From Phocaeicola_A sp045545095 (GTDB lineage: Bacteria > Bacteroidota > Bacteroidia > Bacteroidales > Bacteroidaceae), in the NCBI GenBank assembly GCA_045545095.1, contig JAZQAG010000021.1, forward strand, positions 22,412 to 86,411: DNA of 64,000 bases. The letters are read 5' to 3'. Below, in pieces: positions 1-7,203 of this stretch. The position numbers were made by a program, and so were the translations under genes. Every line of letters begins with the position of its first letter. Positions within the stretch are counted from its first letter, which is position 1. Under the pieces are notes generated by a model. It saw only the letters and a program-made list of their open reading frames with translations. It did no database searches and was not told where the DNA came from.

Positions 1-1
1 A

Positions 2-337
2 TTGCATATATTTTCTTATATCTCGCCATTCTGCACACTACAATCCGTTCTGACTCTATTAATATTCAGCAGATTACGGTTCAATTCCCGAATCATATGC
101 CTATTGGGTGCTTCAAGTTTTATCAGTTATCTTGTACATGCCCAACCGTTTTTTTATGATTACATATATCTTCCTATATGCAAAAGATTCTTCCTGAACT
201 ACGATGGTTTTATCGGTTATCTTTATACTATAGTTTGGATATTTTTGATATTTATTCTGACAGCTTTGATTTATACAGGATTAAAAAGCATTTACAACAA
301 GATAATAATAATTTATGGATCAACAACCCATCCTTAA
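2..337 (+). CDS. acyltransferase-3-like membrane protein, C-terminal part
   Basis: The gene runs off the left edge, so the first residue seen is not the true start. The remaining 111 residues are strongly hydrophobic, with three or more likely membrane helices. A stretch reading SSFISYLVHAQPF near residues 38-50 resembles the last helices of acyltransferase-3 (OafA-type) membrane proteins, which transfer acyl groups such as acetyl to surface sugars. This family call rests on a short C-terminal piece and is tentative. The TAA stop (335-337) lies 23 bases inside the next gene, so the two may be translated from one message. No substrate can be inferred. Confidence 0.55.
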   Translation: MHIFSYISPFCTLQSVLTLLIFSRLRFNSRIICLLGASSFISYLVHAQPFFYDYIYLPICKRFFLNYDGFIGYLYTIVWIFLIFILTALIYTGLKSIYNKIIIIYGSTTHP

Positions 338-779
338 CGACCACAACAAACAGGAATATCCTCCCAGCCATACGGCAGAGCATCTGTTGAATCAAACCAT
401 GATAAGAATGTTCGGATGCGAACGCTCGCGCAATGCACACATTGAGCGCAAAAAGAGTAAAATCAGTTGGCCACTACCCGAATGTCCCACCGAGGAACAG
501 GTTCAGGAGATTGAACGACGGATGAACGAAGTGATTTCTCAAGGTTTGCCAGTAACATACGAATTTGCCACACGCGATAATTTGCCCCCAGAAGTTGACA
601 CCAGCAAATTGCCCGACGATGCCAGTACCACCCTGCGTCTGGTACGTATCGGTGACTATGACGTATGCGCATGCATCGGTGCCCACGTAGAAAACACGCA
701 CGAAATAGGAACCTTCAAAATCAACAGTTGGCGCTACGACGAGCATGGTGTTTTCCGTATCGTCTTTAAGCTGGTGTAA
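315..779 (+). CDS. AlaX-like tRNA-editing (threonyl/alanyl SAD) domain protein
   Basis: This 154-residue protein carries the four zinc ligands of the second additional domain found in AlaRS, ThrRS and free-standing AlaX proteins: H19-x3-H23 in SHTAEHLL and C120-x3-H124 in CIGAHVENTHEIG. The latter closely follows the usual CxGTHxxxTxEIG. Such proteins hydrolyse mischarged tRNA (for example Ser-tRNA-Ala) in the cytoplasm. There is no synthetase catalytic core, so it would act in trans. The start at 315 overlaps the end of the upstream membrane protein by 23 bases, which favours coupling. A long hairpin follows the stop. The zinc motif is clear, but the tRNA specificity cannot be read from the sequence. 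Confidence 0.75.
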   Translation: MDQQPILNDHNKQEYPPSHTAEHLLNQTMIRMFGCERSRNAHIERKKSKISWPLPECPTEEQVQEIERRMNEVISQGLPVTYEFATRDNLPPEVDTSKLPDDASTTLRLVRIGDYDVCACIGAHVENTHEIGTFKINSWRYDEHGVFRIVFKLV

Positions 780-805
780 AGAAACGTTTTTCTTTATTAA
801 ATCCC

Positions 806-889
806 TGAAGCGGAGTTGAACCAATCGGCCTCCTTGTCCATTATACGGATGAATGCCGAAAGCCTGTTCAGCTCCGCTTCAACTGTTTT
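806..889 (+). terminator. long-stem hairpin after the AlaX-like gene, upstream of hsp20
   Basis: Bases 806-820 pair with 867-881 in a 15-bp stem containing one G-U pair, followed by five T residues at 885-889. The 46-base loop itself holds a CGGC/GCCG pair. The T run suggests an intrinsic terminator for the upstream gene. The large loop is unusual for a terminator and could instead be a small structured RNA in front of hsp20. Confidence 0.5.
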
Positions 890-1057
890 TCATCTATTGA
901 GCAAATGAACAGAACCTACCACGATTGAGGGAGGCCCGGATGGCAAGCGTGACACCAGTTCTCCCCTTCAAAACAGGTGATAAAGAGTTGGACGGCCAAG
1001 GCATTCATCAAAAAAAAAGAATTGTTTAACCACTTAATCAAAAAGGAGAAAACGAGT

Positions 1058-1540
1058 ATGATGCCTATGAAACGCGCTGGACAAAGTTGGTTGCCCAGCA
1101 TTTTCAACGACTTTTTCGACACCAACTGGGTAATGAAAGCCAATGCCACCGCACCAGCCATCAACGTAATGGAAACCGAGAAAGGATACAAGGTCGAAGT
1201 GGCTGCACCTGGCATGTGCAAAGACGACTTCGACATCCATATCAACAAAGACAATGATCTGGTGATAACGATGGAAAAGAAGTGTAAATGTACCGATTGT
1301 GGATGTGACGGGAAAGATGGAGAAAAGAAGGATGGTGAGAAAAAAGAGGAAGAGAAAGAGGCACGCTACCTGCGTCGCGAATTCTCGTACAGCAAATTCC
1401 AACAGACCCTCATCCTACCTGACGATGTCGACAAAGAGAATATTTGCGCTAAAGTCAGCGACGGAGTCCTAAAAATCCGCTTACCCAAGATTAAGCCACA
1501 AGCTAAGGTGGAAAATGTACGAAGTATTGAAATCAAGTAA
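1058..1540 (+). CDS. Hsp20 / alpha-crystallin small heat-shock protein
   Basis: This 160-residue ATP-independent chaperone holds unfolding proteins in the cytoplasm. It has an N-terminal arm (SIFNDFFD), an alpha-crystallin domain from about residue 30 (INVMETEKGYKVEVAAPG, then REFSYSKFQQTLILPDDVD) and a C-terminal IRLPKI tail that includes the I-x-I/V-like anchor region. I place the start at 1058 because a GGAG box lies about ten bases upstream; an in-frame ATG at 977 would add an unconserved lysine-rich stretch. A charged loop at residues 74-102 holds four cysteines in a CxCxxCxC pattern (C76, C78, C81, C83), which is unusual for this family. A strong terminator follows. Confidence 0.93.
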   Translation: MMPMKRAGQSWLPSIFNDFFDTNWVMKANATAPAINVMETEKGYKVEVAAPGMCKDDFDIHINKDNDLVITMEKKCKCTDCGCDGKDGEKKDGEKKEEEKEARYLRREFSYSKFQQTLILPDDVDKENICAKVSDGVLKIRLPKIKPQAKVENVRSIEIK

Positions 1541-1563
1541 TCATCAACAGACAATTTAAAAGC

Positions 1564-1598
1564 AAAAAGGAGTATATCAGCCGATATACTCCTTTATT
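1564..1598 (+). terminator. intrinsic terminator after hsp20
   Basis: A perfect 11-bp stem (1568-1578 with 1583-1593) and the 4-base loop AGCC are flanked by A5 on the left and T-rich sequence on the right. It can stop transcription from both sides: hsp20 from the left and tRNA-Thr from the right. Confidence 0.85.
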
Positions 1599-1604
1599 AT
1601 ATGG

Positions 1605-1677
1605 AGCCGAAAGCGGGACTCGAACCCGCGACTTGCTCATTACGAATGAGCTACTCTACCAACTGAGTTATTTCGGC
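1605..1677 (-). tRNA. tRNA-Thr (anticodon CGT)
   Basis: Read on the minus strand, the 73 bases fold into a full cloverleaf. The acceptor pair is GCCGAAA/TTTCGGC with discriminator T. The D arm contains AGTTGGTAGA. The anticodon stem is GCTCA/TGAGC around loop TTCGTAA, giving anticodon CGT, which reads threonine codon ACG. The T arm is GCGGG-TTCGAGT-CCCGC. The CCA end is not encoded. A -7 promoter box lies 27 bases upstream of the 5' end. Confidence 0.95.
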
Positions 1678-1703
1678 AAACAACTTCTTACTGAAAGCGT
1701 GTG

Positions 1704-1711
1704 CAAAAGTA
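1704..1711 (-). promoter_or_regulatory. -7 box for tRNA-Thr
   Basis: TACTTTTG on the minus strand matches the Bacteroides consensus TAnnTTTG. It sits where a short precursor leader for the tRNA would be expected. Confidence 0.6.
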
Positions 1712-1764
1712 ATGCTTTTCTGTGAAACAACAAAAAAAATAAGCACAGAATACATTTATTTATA

Positions 1765-1831
1765 TGTGCCAATATACCAATGCTGGTGCCAGCCTCCAGC
1801 TCCACACCGACTCCATTGGCATATTGGCACA
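1765..1831. repeat. REP-like inverted 8-mer repeat beyond the GH51 gene
   Basis: An 18-base arm (1765-1782) pairs with 1814-1831 with a single mismatch. The arms are built of units such as TGCCAATA. The same unit type builds the larger inverted arrays at 25608-25700 and 26484-26632, so this is a third, short member of one repeat family. It probably also ends transcription of the GH51 gene. Confidence 0.7.
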
Positions 1832-1855
1832 CCTTCAAATTACATCACTTCCAAA

Positions 1856-3415
1856 TCACTTTACCTCCAATGTTACAATAGACATTGCAGGAAGTTTTAC
1901 CTTCAATGAGCCCTTGTTTATCTTGGCCCCCTTGAAAGGTTCAGGTTTCACCAAATTGGGGTCCTCAAAAGTATTATGGTCCTCTATATGTTTTGAGGTG
2001 AGAATGGTACCAGCTACGTCTTTCACTTTTACACCTTCCAGATTCAGTTCAACTTCATTGCTTTCTTTAAGGCTTACATTAGCTAATGAGATATGGATGA
2101 TACCATCATCTCCACGAGATGCAGTCACATTAACCATAGGCAATTTGCGTTCACCTTCCTTACGTCCGAAATAGTCACTACGCACCTCCATCGTATCACA
2201 AGCAAGTGTCAATGGCAGATGAGTCGCTTCCTGATGCACCTTGTACATGTTGAACACATGATAAGTTGGGGTCAAAACCATCTTATCCCCCTTAGTAAGA
2301 ATCATACTTTGGAGCACATTAGCTATCTGGGCTATATTGGTCATTTTTACACGATCTGTATATTTGTGGAACACATTGAATGTAAGAGCGGCCACAAAAG
2401 CATCGCGCATAGTATTCTGCTGATAGAGATGTCCACGCACAGTTCCCGGCTCTTCATCCCACCAGGTACCCCATTCATCCACCATCAGACCAATACGCTT
2501 CCGACGGTCATATTTGTCCATGATAGCGATATGTTTCTGCAACACTTCTTCAATCTCCAAGCATTTGCCCAATGCCCAGTAATATTGTGCATCATCAAAC
2601 TCCGTAGCCGAGCCTTTACTACCCGTCCATCCGGCACAAGTATAATAATGCAGAGAGAGACCACGCATCTGGTTTCCCACATTCTTCATCAACACCTCTG
2701 TCCAGTTATAATCATAATCACTGGCGCCACTGGCAATCTTAAACAATTGATTTCCATTATATTCCCGGCAATAAGTCTGATAACGACGATAAAGATCTGC
2801 ATAATACTCCGGACGCATGTTACCACCGCATCCCCAACTTTCATTACCTACTCCTATATACTTCACCTTCCATGGCTTCTCGCGTCCGTTCTGCTTACGA
2901 AGTTTGGCCATAGGACCATCTTCTGCTGTCATGTACTCAACCCATTGAGCAGTTTCCTGTACGGTACCACTACCCACATTCATACTCACATAAGGTTCAC
3001 ATCCCAACAGTTCACAAAGATTCAGGAACTCATGCGTACCGAAACTATTGTCCTCTACAGTTCCTCCCCAGTTGTTGTTCACCATACGCGGACGGTTTTC
3101 TTTGGGACCAATACCATCCATCCAATGATATTCATCAGCGAAGCATCCGCCCGGCCAACGCAAGTTAGGAATCTGCAGTTCTTTCAAAGCTGCTACCACA
3201 TCGTTACGGTAACCATTGGTATTGGGGATAGATGAATCTTCACCCACCCAGAGACCACCATAGATACAAGTACCCAGATGCTCTGCAAATTGTCCATAAA
3301 TATGTTTACTGATAATTTCCTTTCCCTGATCGGAATGAACAGTAATCGTTGCCTTTTGCTGTGCACACAAGGGCAAAGCGGCCAAAAGAGTGATTCCTAA
3401 AATGGATTTTCTCAT
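1856..3415 (-). CDS. GH51 alpha-L-arabinofuranosidase, secreted
   Basis: This 519-residue enzyme removes terminal alpha-L-arabinofuranosyl side chains from arabinan or arabinoxylan. A signal peptide covers residues 1-20 (LLAALPLCAQQ), so it works in the periplasm or at the cell surface. The (beta/alpha)8 catalytic domain starts with KHIYGQFAEHLG. The acid/base glutamate is E192 in GVGNESWG and the nucleophile is E314 in MVDEWGTWW, both classic GH51 motifs. A beta-sandwich of about 150 residues closes the protein, ending in PAMSIVTLEVK. It stands alone, with no SusC/SusD pair beside it. A -7 box lies 42 bases upstream of the start. Confidence 0.95.
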   Translation of the reverse strand: MRKSILGITLLAALPLCAQQKATITVHSDQGKEIISKHIYGQFAEHLGTCIYGGLWVGEDSSIPNTNGYRNDVVAALKELQIPNLRWPGGCFADEYHWMDGIGPKENRPRMVNNNWGGTVEDNSFGTHEFLNLCELLGCEPYVSMNVGSGTVQETAQWVEYMTAEDGPMAKLRKQNGREKPWKVKYIGVGNESWGCGGNMRPEYYADLYRRYQTYCREYNGNQLFKIASGASDYDYNWTEVLMKNVGNQMRGLSLHYYTCAGWTGSKGSATEFDDAQYYWALGKCLEIEEVLQKHIAIMDKYDRRKRIGLMVDEWGTWWDEEPGTVRGHLYQQNTMRDAFVAALTFNVFHKYTDRVKMTNIAQIANVLQSMILTKGDKMVLTPTYHVFNMYKVHQEATHLPLTLACDTMEVRSDYFGRKEGERKLPMVNVTASRGDDGIIHISLANVSLKESNEVELNLEGVKVKDVAGTILTSKHIEDHNTFEDPNLVKPEPFKGAKINKGSLKVKLPAMSIVTLEVK

Positions 3416-3456
3416 GTTTACTTATTTTTAAAGGTTAATAATTAATTTTCTGCGGA

Positions 3457-3464
3457 CAAAGATA
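3457..3464 (-). promoter_or_regulatory. -7 box for the GH51 gene
   Basis: The minus strand reads TATCTTTG, which matches TAnnTTTG. The expected start site is about 3450, leaving a leader of about 35 bases. Confidence 0.6.
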
Positions 3465-3540
3465 CAACAATTACACTATTCCCTGCAAACAAATGACCAT
3501 CAAATCTGTTATATGGAAAACCAATTAAAGAAAAAAGACA

Positions 3541-4017
3541 ATGAAAAAAGTACTTATGCTGGCTGCTCTTGTAGCCGCCTTGGCCTCCTGCCAATCCAAT
3601 AAAAAGGGAAACATAAATGAGGTGGATATTTTTGAGACAGACTCTGCCGGAGTCGAAGAAATCACCGAAGTATTTCAAGGCACCCTCCCTTCTGCCGACG
3701 GTAAAAGTATCGATTACATTCTGACTCTGAATGCCGATATCGATGGCCCCGACACCCTATTCTCATTAGACATGGTTTATATTGCCCCCAACGATTCTGG
3801 AGGAAAACAATCTTTCAATGCTGTTGGCAAACAACAAAAGATACACCGCAAGGTGAATCAACAGCACAAGACGGCCTACAAACTTACCCCTGACAGCGGA
3901 GAACGGGCCCTTTATTTCCTCCTTGTCAATGACACCACACTCCGTTTGGTTGACAATAACCTCAACGAGTACCCCATGTCAAACCTGAACTATGACATAT
4001 TGCTTGTGAGTGATTGA
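3541..4017 (+). CDS. NlpE-like lipoprotein
   Basis: This is a 158-residue exported protein. Residues 1-17 form a lipoprotein signal ending in the lipobox ALASC, with the acylated cysteine at 17. The region from about residue 46, FQGTLPSADGKSIDYILTLN, matches the opening of the NlpE N-terminal fold, whose usual CADC pair is replaced here by SADG; the metal- or redox-active cysteines are therefore missing. NlpE-type proteins are small beta-barrel lipoproteins linked to envelope stress and surface sensing in enterobacteria; here the role is unknown. It is read away from the divergent GH51 gene and ends at a strong terminator. Confidence 0.75.
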   Translation: MKKVLMLAALVAALASCQSNKKGNINEVDIFETDSAGVEEITEVFQGTLPSADGKSIDYILTLNADIDGPDTLFSLDMVYIAPNDSGGKQSFNAVGKQQKIHRKVNQQHKTAYKLTPDSGERALYFLLVNDTTLRLVDNNLNEYPMSNLNYDILLVSD

Positions 4018-4043
4018 GCAACACTACAAAAACATATTACCCG

Positions 4044-4080
4044 ATGGGGCTTTGCCGTTTGTTTGGCAAAGCCCCATTAT
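4044..4080 (+). terminator. terminator after the NlpE-like gene
   Basis: A perfect 13-bp GC-rich stem (4044-4056 with 4065-4077) encloses an 8-base loop. T-rich sequence follows on the plus strand. Confidence 0.85.
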
Positions 4081-4131
4081 ACATTTTAGGGATTCTCGCC
4101 CAAAAAACTTGCAAAAATCCACCGAATAGCC

Positions 4132-4139
4132 TACATTTG
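4132..4139 (+). promoter_or_regulatory. -7 box for mltG
   Basis: TACATTTG with a TTG about 20 bases upstream (4109-4111) fits the Bacteroides promoter pattern. The mltG start is 26 bases downstream. Confidence 0.65.
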
Positions 4140-4165
4140 CAGACAGGAATTTTCAAACTTCATCC

Positions 4166-5197
4166 ATGACACATAAGACCCGAATTTTCAGTATTGCCGC
4201 CACGGCTCTCCTTCTGCTTATATTTGCAGGCACATATTATATATATAATAAGGTATTTACTCCTGCATTCGACATATCCTCTCCCACCCGGATTTATATC
4301 GATACGAATGACAACATCGACTCCGTACGCCAAAAAGTCATCCTCACTCTTCATCCCCGAAGCATCAACACTTTCGATATGTTAGCTTCCCATGAAGGGT
4401 ATGACAAGGCCATACAGACAGGATGCTACCAGTTCTCTCCTACAGACAATTTACGAACAGCCATCCGCAAATTGAAGCATGGTTGGCAAACACCCGTACG
4501 TATTGTTGTTCCCAGCGTGCGCACCATCGACCGTATGGCCCAATCCCTGGCCAAACAATTGATGTTAGAGGAAGAAGATTTGATCACCCTTTTCTCGGAC
4601 AAATCCTTCATCGACAGTCTCGGTTTCACCACCGCTACCCTTCCTGCATTTTTCATTCCCAATACCTACGAAGTTTATTGGAACATTACCCCAGCCAAAT
4701 TGGCCGACAGATTCCAAAAAGAATACCATACCTATTGGACCAAGGAGAGACAATCCAAAGCCACTGCCCAAGGACTTACACCCATAGAAGTGGCGACTCT
4801 GGCATCCATAGTCGATGAAGAGACTGCAGCCAATGCTGAAAAACCCATCGTGGCCGGCCTCTACCTCAACCGTCTGAACTGCGGTATGCTTCTACAAGCT
4901 GACCCCACTGTAAAGTTCTCAACCGGCGACCCGACCCTTCGTCGCATCCTCAACAAGCACCTGACCATCGATTCTCCCTATAATACCTATATATATAAAG
5001 GACTACCACCGGGTCCTATCCGTATCCCCTCTATGTCAGCCCTCGAAGCTGTACTCAATCCTGCCCGTCACAATTATCTATACATGTGCGCCAAGGAAGA
5101 TTTTTCCGGAACCCACAACTTCGCCACCACCCTATCCCAACACAATGCCAATGCCCGCCGCTACCAGCAAGCACTTAATCGTAGGGGGATAAAATAA
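4166..5197 (+). CDS. mltG: endolytic murein transglycosylase MltG (YceG-like)
   Basis: This 343-residue inner-membrane enzyme cuts nascent glycan strands within the chain and so limits peptidoglycan strand length. A single N-terminal helix (about residues 8-27) anchors it, followed by a LysM-like stretch and the YceG catalytic domain. The signature region is ATLASIVDEETAAN (residues 210-223), followed by VAGLYLNRL and LQADPTVKF, all typical. Where most relatives have IVE-x-E-T, this protein has aspartate (D217) at the first acidic position, while E218 and E219 remain. It ends before a gap holding a candidate minus-strand RNA, with which it converges. Confidence 0.93.
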   Translation: MTHKTRIFSIAATALLLLIFAGTYYIYNKVFTPAFDISSPTRIYIDTNDNIDSVRQKVILTLHPRSINTFDMLASHEGYDKAIQTGCYQFSPTDNLRTAIRKLKHGWQTPVRIVVPSVRTIDRMAQSLAKQLMLEEEDLITLFSDKSFIDSLGFTTATLPAFFIPNTYEVYWNITPAKLADRFQKEYHTYWTKERQSKATAQGLTPIEVATLASIVDEETAANAEKPIVAGLYLNRLNCGMLLQADPTVKFSTGDPTLRRILNKHLTIDSPYNTYIYKGLPPGPIRIPSMSALEAVLNPARHNYLYMCAKEDFSGTHNFATTLSQHNANARRYQQALNRRGIK

Positions 5198-5421
5198 AAT
5201 CAGATATTCCTTCTACATCATTATCAAACGGATATAAGAATGGCCGTACCAGTGAATGATGATGAAACTCCGAGTAGAAGGATTTGAGTGCCCGTCCCTC
5301 TTTGTAATCCGCCTAACCACGAAGGGGCGGCACGCCATTGATGAACGAAGCTTGTCTCGGCATTTCAGATTATTTGATGAGTTTCCCAATCTGACTGATA
5401 CGGCCTATAGCTTTTTCTTTC
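5195..5421 (-). ncRNA. candidate structured non-coding RNA
   Basis: No convincing gene fills 5198-5692. The minus strand has a full promoter at 5428-5435 (see that entry) and a sequence with several complementary blocks. GGCCGTA near the 5' end (5399-5405) pairs with TACGGCC near the 3' end (5242-5248). CAGATT/AATCTG (5388-5393 with 5366-5371) and CCGCC/GGCGG (5326-5330 with 5309-5313) form inner stems. A bulged 3' stem joins roughly 5270-5283 with 5205-5215 and is followed by T-rich sequence. This layout of a closing long-range helix over local hairpins suggests a stable RNA of about 225 bases. A 6S-type RNA is one possibility, but I cannot assign a family. Boundaries are approximate. Confidence 0.4.
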
Positions 5422-5427
5422 GTAAGG

Positions 5428-5435
5428 CAAATATA
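5428..5435 (-). promoter_or_regulatory. promoter of the candidate RNA
   Basis: The minus strand reads TATATTTG, with TTTG about 20 bases upstream (-33 box). This is one of the best matches to the Bacteroides promoter in the window, yet no protein gene lies downstream on that strand. Confidence 0.55.
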
Positions 5436-5630
5436 GGGAGTTTATACGACATCTCCAAAAAAACTGCAGACAAAATACATTTCTACCCTTTATTTTTAGC
5501 ATTCAACACAAATCACTCATCAGATTCTGTGCGATTGTCTTGTCATTTGTGAACAGATTTCTCAACAAAGCCTTTGCATTATTCCAACAAACGTCTTGGT
5601 ATAATTACGAAAGCATCGGTTCAAAGTAAC

Positions 5631-5663
5631 AACGGCCCGCTTTCCAAAGGAAAACGAGCCGTT
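5631..5663 (-). terminator. terminator of the infC-rpmI-rplT transcript
   Basis: The arms 5631-5645 and 5649-5663 pair over 15 positions. The two imperfect pairs are C/A on the plus strand but become G-U on the minus-strand RNA, so the structure is built for minus-strand transcription. It lies 30 bases past the rplT stop. Confidence 0.75.
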
Positions 5664-5692
5664 TGTTATGTAAATCTGAAAATTCTTTTTTC

Positions 5693-6037
5693 TTACTTTA
5701 CTTTTGCTACGATAGCCTTGAATGCTTCAGGGTGATTCATAGCGAGGTCAGCCAACACCTTGCGGTTGATTTCGATACCAGCCTTGTGAAGGGCACCCAT
5801 CAATGTTGAGTAAGACATACCTTCGAGACGAGCGGCTGCGTTGATACGCTGAATCCACAAAGCACGGAAAGTACGTTTCTTGTTACGACGGTCGCGGAAT
5901 GCATAAGTAAGACCCTTTTCCCAAGTGTTCTTGGCTACGGTCCATACATTCTTACGGGCACCAAAGTATCCACGGGTAAGACCTAAAATTTTCTTTCTCT
6001 TAGCTCTTGAAGCTACATGATTTACTGATCTTGGCAT
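5693..6037 (-). CDS. rplT: 50S ribosomal protein L20
   Basis: This 114-residue protein binds 23S rRNA and is needed early in assembly of the large subunit. The sequence MPRSVNHVASRAKRKKILGLTRGYFG and the block RALWIQRINAAARLEGMSYS are diagnostic of L20, and the length is normal. It is the last gene of thrS-infC-rpmI-rplT. In other bacteria L20 represses this operon by binding an RNA mimic of its rRNA site; the 154-base gap before this gene (6038-6191) could hold such a site, but I did not find a clear structure there. Confidence 0.98.
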   Translation of the reverse strand: MPRSVNHVASRAKRKKILGLTRGYFGARKNVWTVAKNTWEKGLTYAFRDRRNKKRTFRALWIQRINAAARLEGMSYSTLMGALHKAGIEINRKVLADLAMNHPEAFKAIVAKVK

Positions 6038-6191
6038 AGTTTTTAAATCTTTTTGAACGTTAGCGCCATTGGTTTGAGTCTTCTGTTTTCAAATCCAACT
6101 TACAAACTCACAATGAACTTTAGTCAGCTAAACATCCGGTTAATAACTTTAATTAATTTCTTTACGCTTATTTTCTTTTCTTGTTGAAGAA

Positions 6192-6389
6192 TTACTTCAG
6201 GCAAAGCAACTTCTTTACTGAATCTACGTTAGCAGTATCAACCAAACCAGAGTGGCAAAGGTTTCTCTTCTGCTTCTTAGTCTTCTTCGTCAAGATGTGG
6301 CTGTGAAAAGCGTGTTTTCTCTTGATCTTTCCTGTTCCGGTAAGAGTAAATCTTTTTTTGGCACCGGAATTAGTCTTAATCTTCGGCAT
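6192..6389 (-). CDS. rpmI: 50S ribosomal protein L35
   Basis: This 65-residue, very basic large-subunit protein opens MPKIKTNSGAKKRFTLTGTG and contains KRKHAFHSHILTKKTKK, the standard L35 pattern. It sits between infC and rplT in the order seen in most bacteria and is presumably cotranscribed with both. It is 83 bases from the infC stop. Confidence 0.98.
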   Translation of the reverse strand: MPKIKTNSGAKKRFTLTGTGKIKRKHAFHSHILTKKTKKQKRNLCHSGLVDTANVDSVKKLLCLK

Positions 6390-6472
6390 GTTTTTTAATT
6401 GTTTAAATTGTTATTAATAGTGTGGCAGCGCACTATACCGATGGCGCTACGCACGTTTTCATCTGTTTTCTT

Positions 6473-7072
6473 TTACTCCTCGTCAGCCTTTTTCTCAGCC
6501 TTCTTGTCATTCTTGGCTGGTTGGGCCGCATTTCCTTTCTTGGTAGCCATACCCTTTTTGGGGCTGAGGAAGATAGTCATACGCTTACCTTCGAGCACCG
6601 GCATCTGGTCAACCTTGCCATATTCTTCCAAGTCGTTGGCAAAACGGAGGAGGAGCACCTCACCTTGTTCCTTGAAAAGGATGCTACGTCCCTTGAAGAA
6701 TACGTATGCTTTCACCTTGTCACCATCCTGAAGGAAACCGATGGCATGCTTGAGCTTGAAGTTATAGTCATGATCATCTGTCTGAGGACCGAAACGGATT
6801 TCCTTGACATCGACCTTCACTTGCTTGGCCTTCTGCTCTTTCTGACGCTTCTTTAACTGATAAAGAAATTTAGAATAGTCAATGAGTTTACAAACGGGCG
6901 GCTGAGCATTTGGTGAAATCTCCACCAGGTCCACTTCTCTATCTTCTGCCATTCTTAATGCTTGTGCGATAGGATAAACGGCCGGCTCCATATCGTCGCC
7001 CACAATGCGGACTTCTTTGGCACGAATCTGTTCATTGATTCGGTGTTGCCCCTTCAAATTGTCGTTTTTCAT
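6473..7072 (-). CDS. infC: translation initiation factor IF-3
   Basis: This 199-residue factor binds the 30S subunit, keeps it apart from 50S and checks the start codon pairing. The N-domain opens KGQHRINEQIRAKEVRIVG. The linker is FLYQLKKRQKEQKAKQ, and the C-domain has KEIRFGPQTDDHDYNFKLKH. A lysine- and alanine-rich tail of about 25 residues (from MATKKGNAAQPAK) extends beyond the E. coli length. The start is an ordinary ATG, not the AUU used for autoregulation in enterobacteria. A separate -7 box overlaps the thrS stop codon and a structured leader precedes the gene. Confidence 0.97.
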   Translation of the reverse strand: MKNDNLKGQHRINEQIRAKEVRIVGDDMEPAVYPIAQALRMAEDREVDLVEISPNAQPPVCKLIDYSKFLYQLKKRQKEQKAKQVKVDVKEIRFGPQTDDHDYNFKLKHAIGFLQDGDKVKAYVFFKGRSILFKEQGEVLLLRFANDLEEYGKVDQMPVLEGKRMTIFLSPKKGMATKKGNAAQPAKNDKKAEKKADEE

Positions 7073-7148
7073 TCAAAAACCAAATGTTTTTTTGAGTCTT
7101 TTTTTGTTCTCTTATTCTAATTATTATTTCTTTATCATTCAACACAAA

Positions 7149-7190
7149 GCAACCCGAATTGTTGCCAATCCGAGTTGCTTACGCGTAAGC
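7149..7190 (-). promoter_or_regulatory. structured infC leader hairpin with GNRA loop
   Basis: Read on the minus strand, 7178-7166 pairs with 7161-7149 over all 13 positions (two G-U pairs) around the tetraloop GCAA. Just upstream, 7177-7190 is a perfect 14-base palindrome. The wobble pairs and GNRA loop show the fold is made for minus-strand RNA, that is, the infC leader. It could be an attenuator, a ribosomal-protein target, or a terminator for thrS. Confidence 0.5.
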
Positions 7191-7195
7191 GGGTG

Positions 7196-7203
7196 CAAAA
7201 TTA
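7196..7203 (-). promoter_or_regulatory. -7 box for infC inside the thrS stop codon
   Basis: The minus strand reads TAATTTTG, and its first three bases are the thrS stop codon TAA. It gives infC-rpmI-rplT a promoter separate from that of thrS. Confidence 0.5.

Noticed and set aside
977..1057. Upstream in-frame start for Hsp20
   Set aside because: The added residues are lysine-rich and unconserved, and the ribosome site GGAG fits the ATG at 1058.
2093..3235. Long plus-strand open frame of 380 codons
   Set aside because: It lies entirely antisense to the GH51 gene, whose motifs and signal peptide are clear. The translation is rich in H, T and I with no family look.
5256..5552. 98-codon plus-strand open frame
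   Set aside because: It has no recognisable protein features and lies opposite the candidate RNA, which explains the sequence better.
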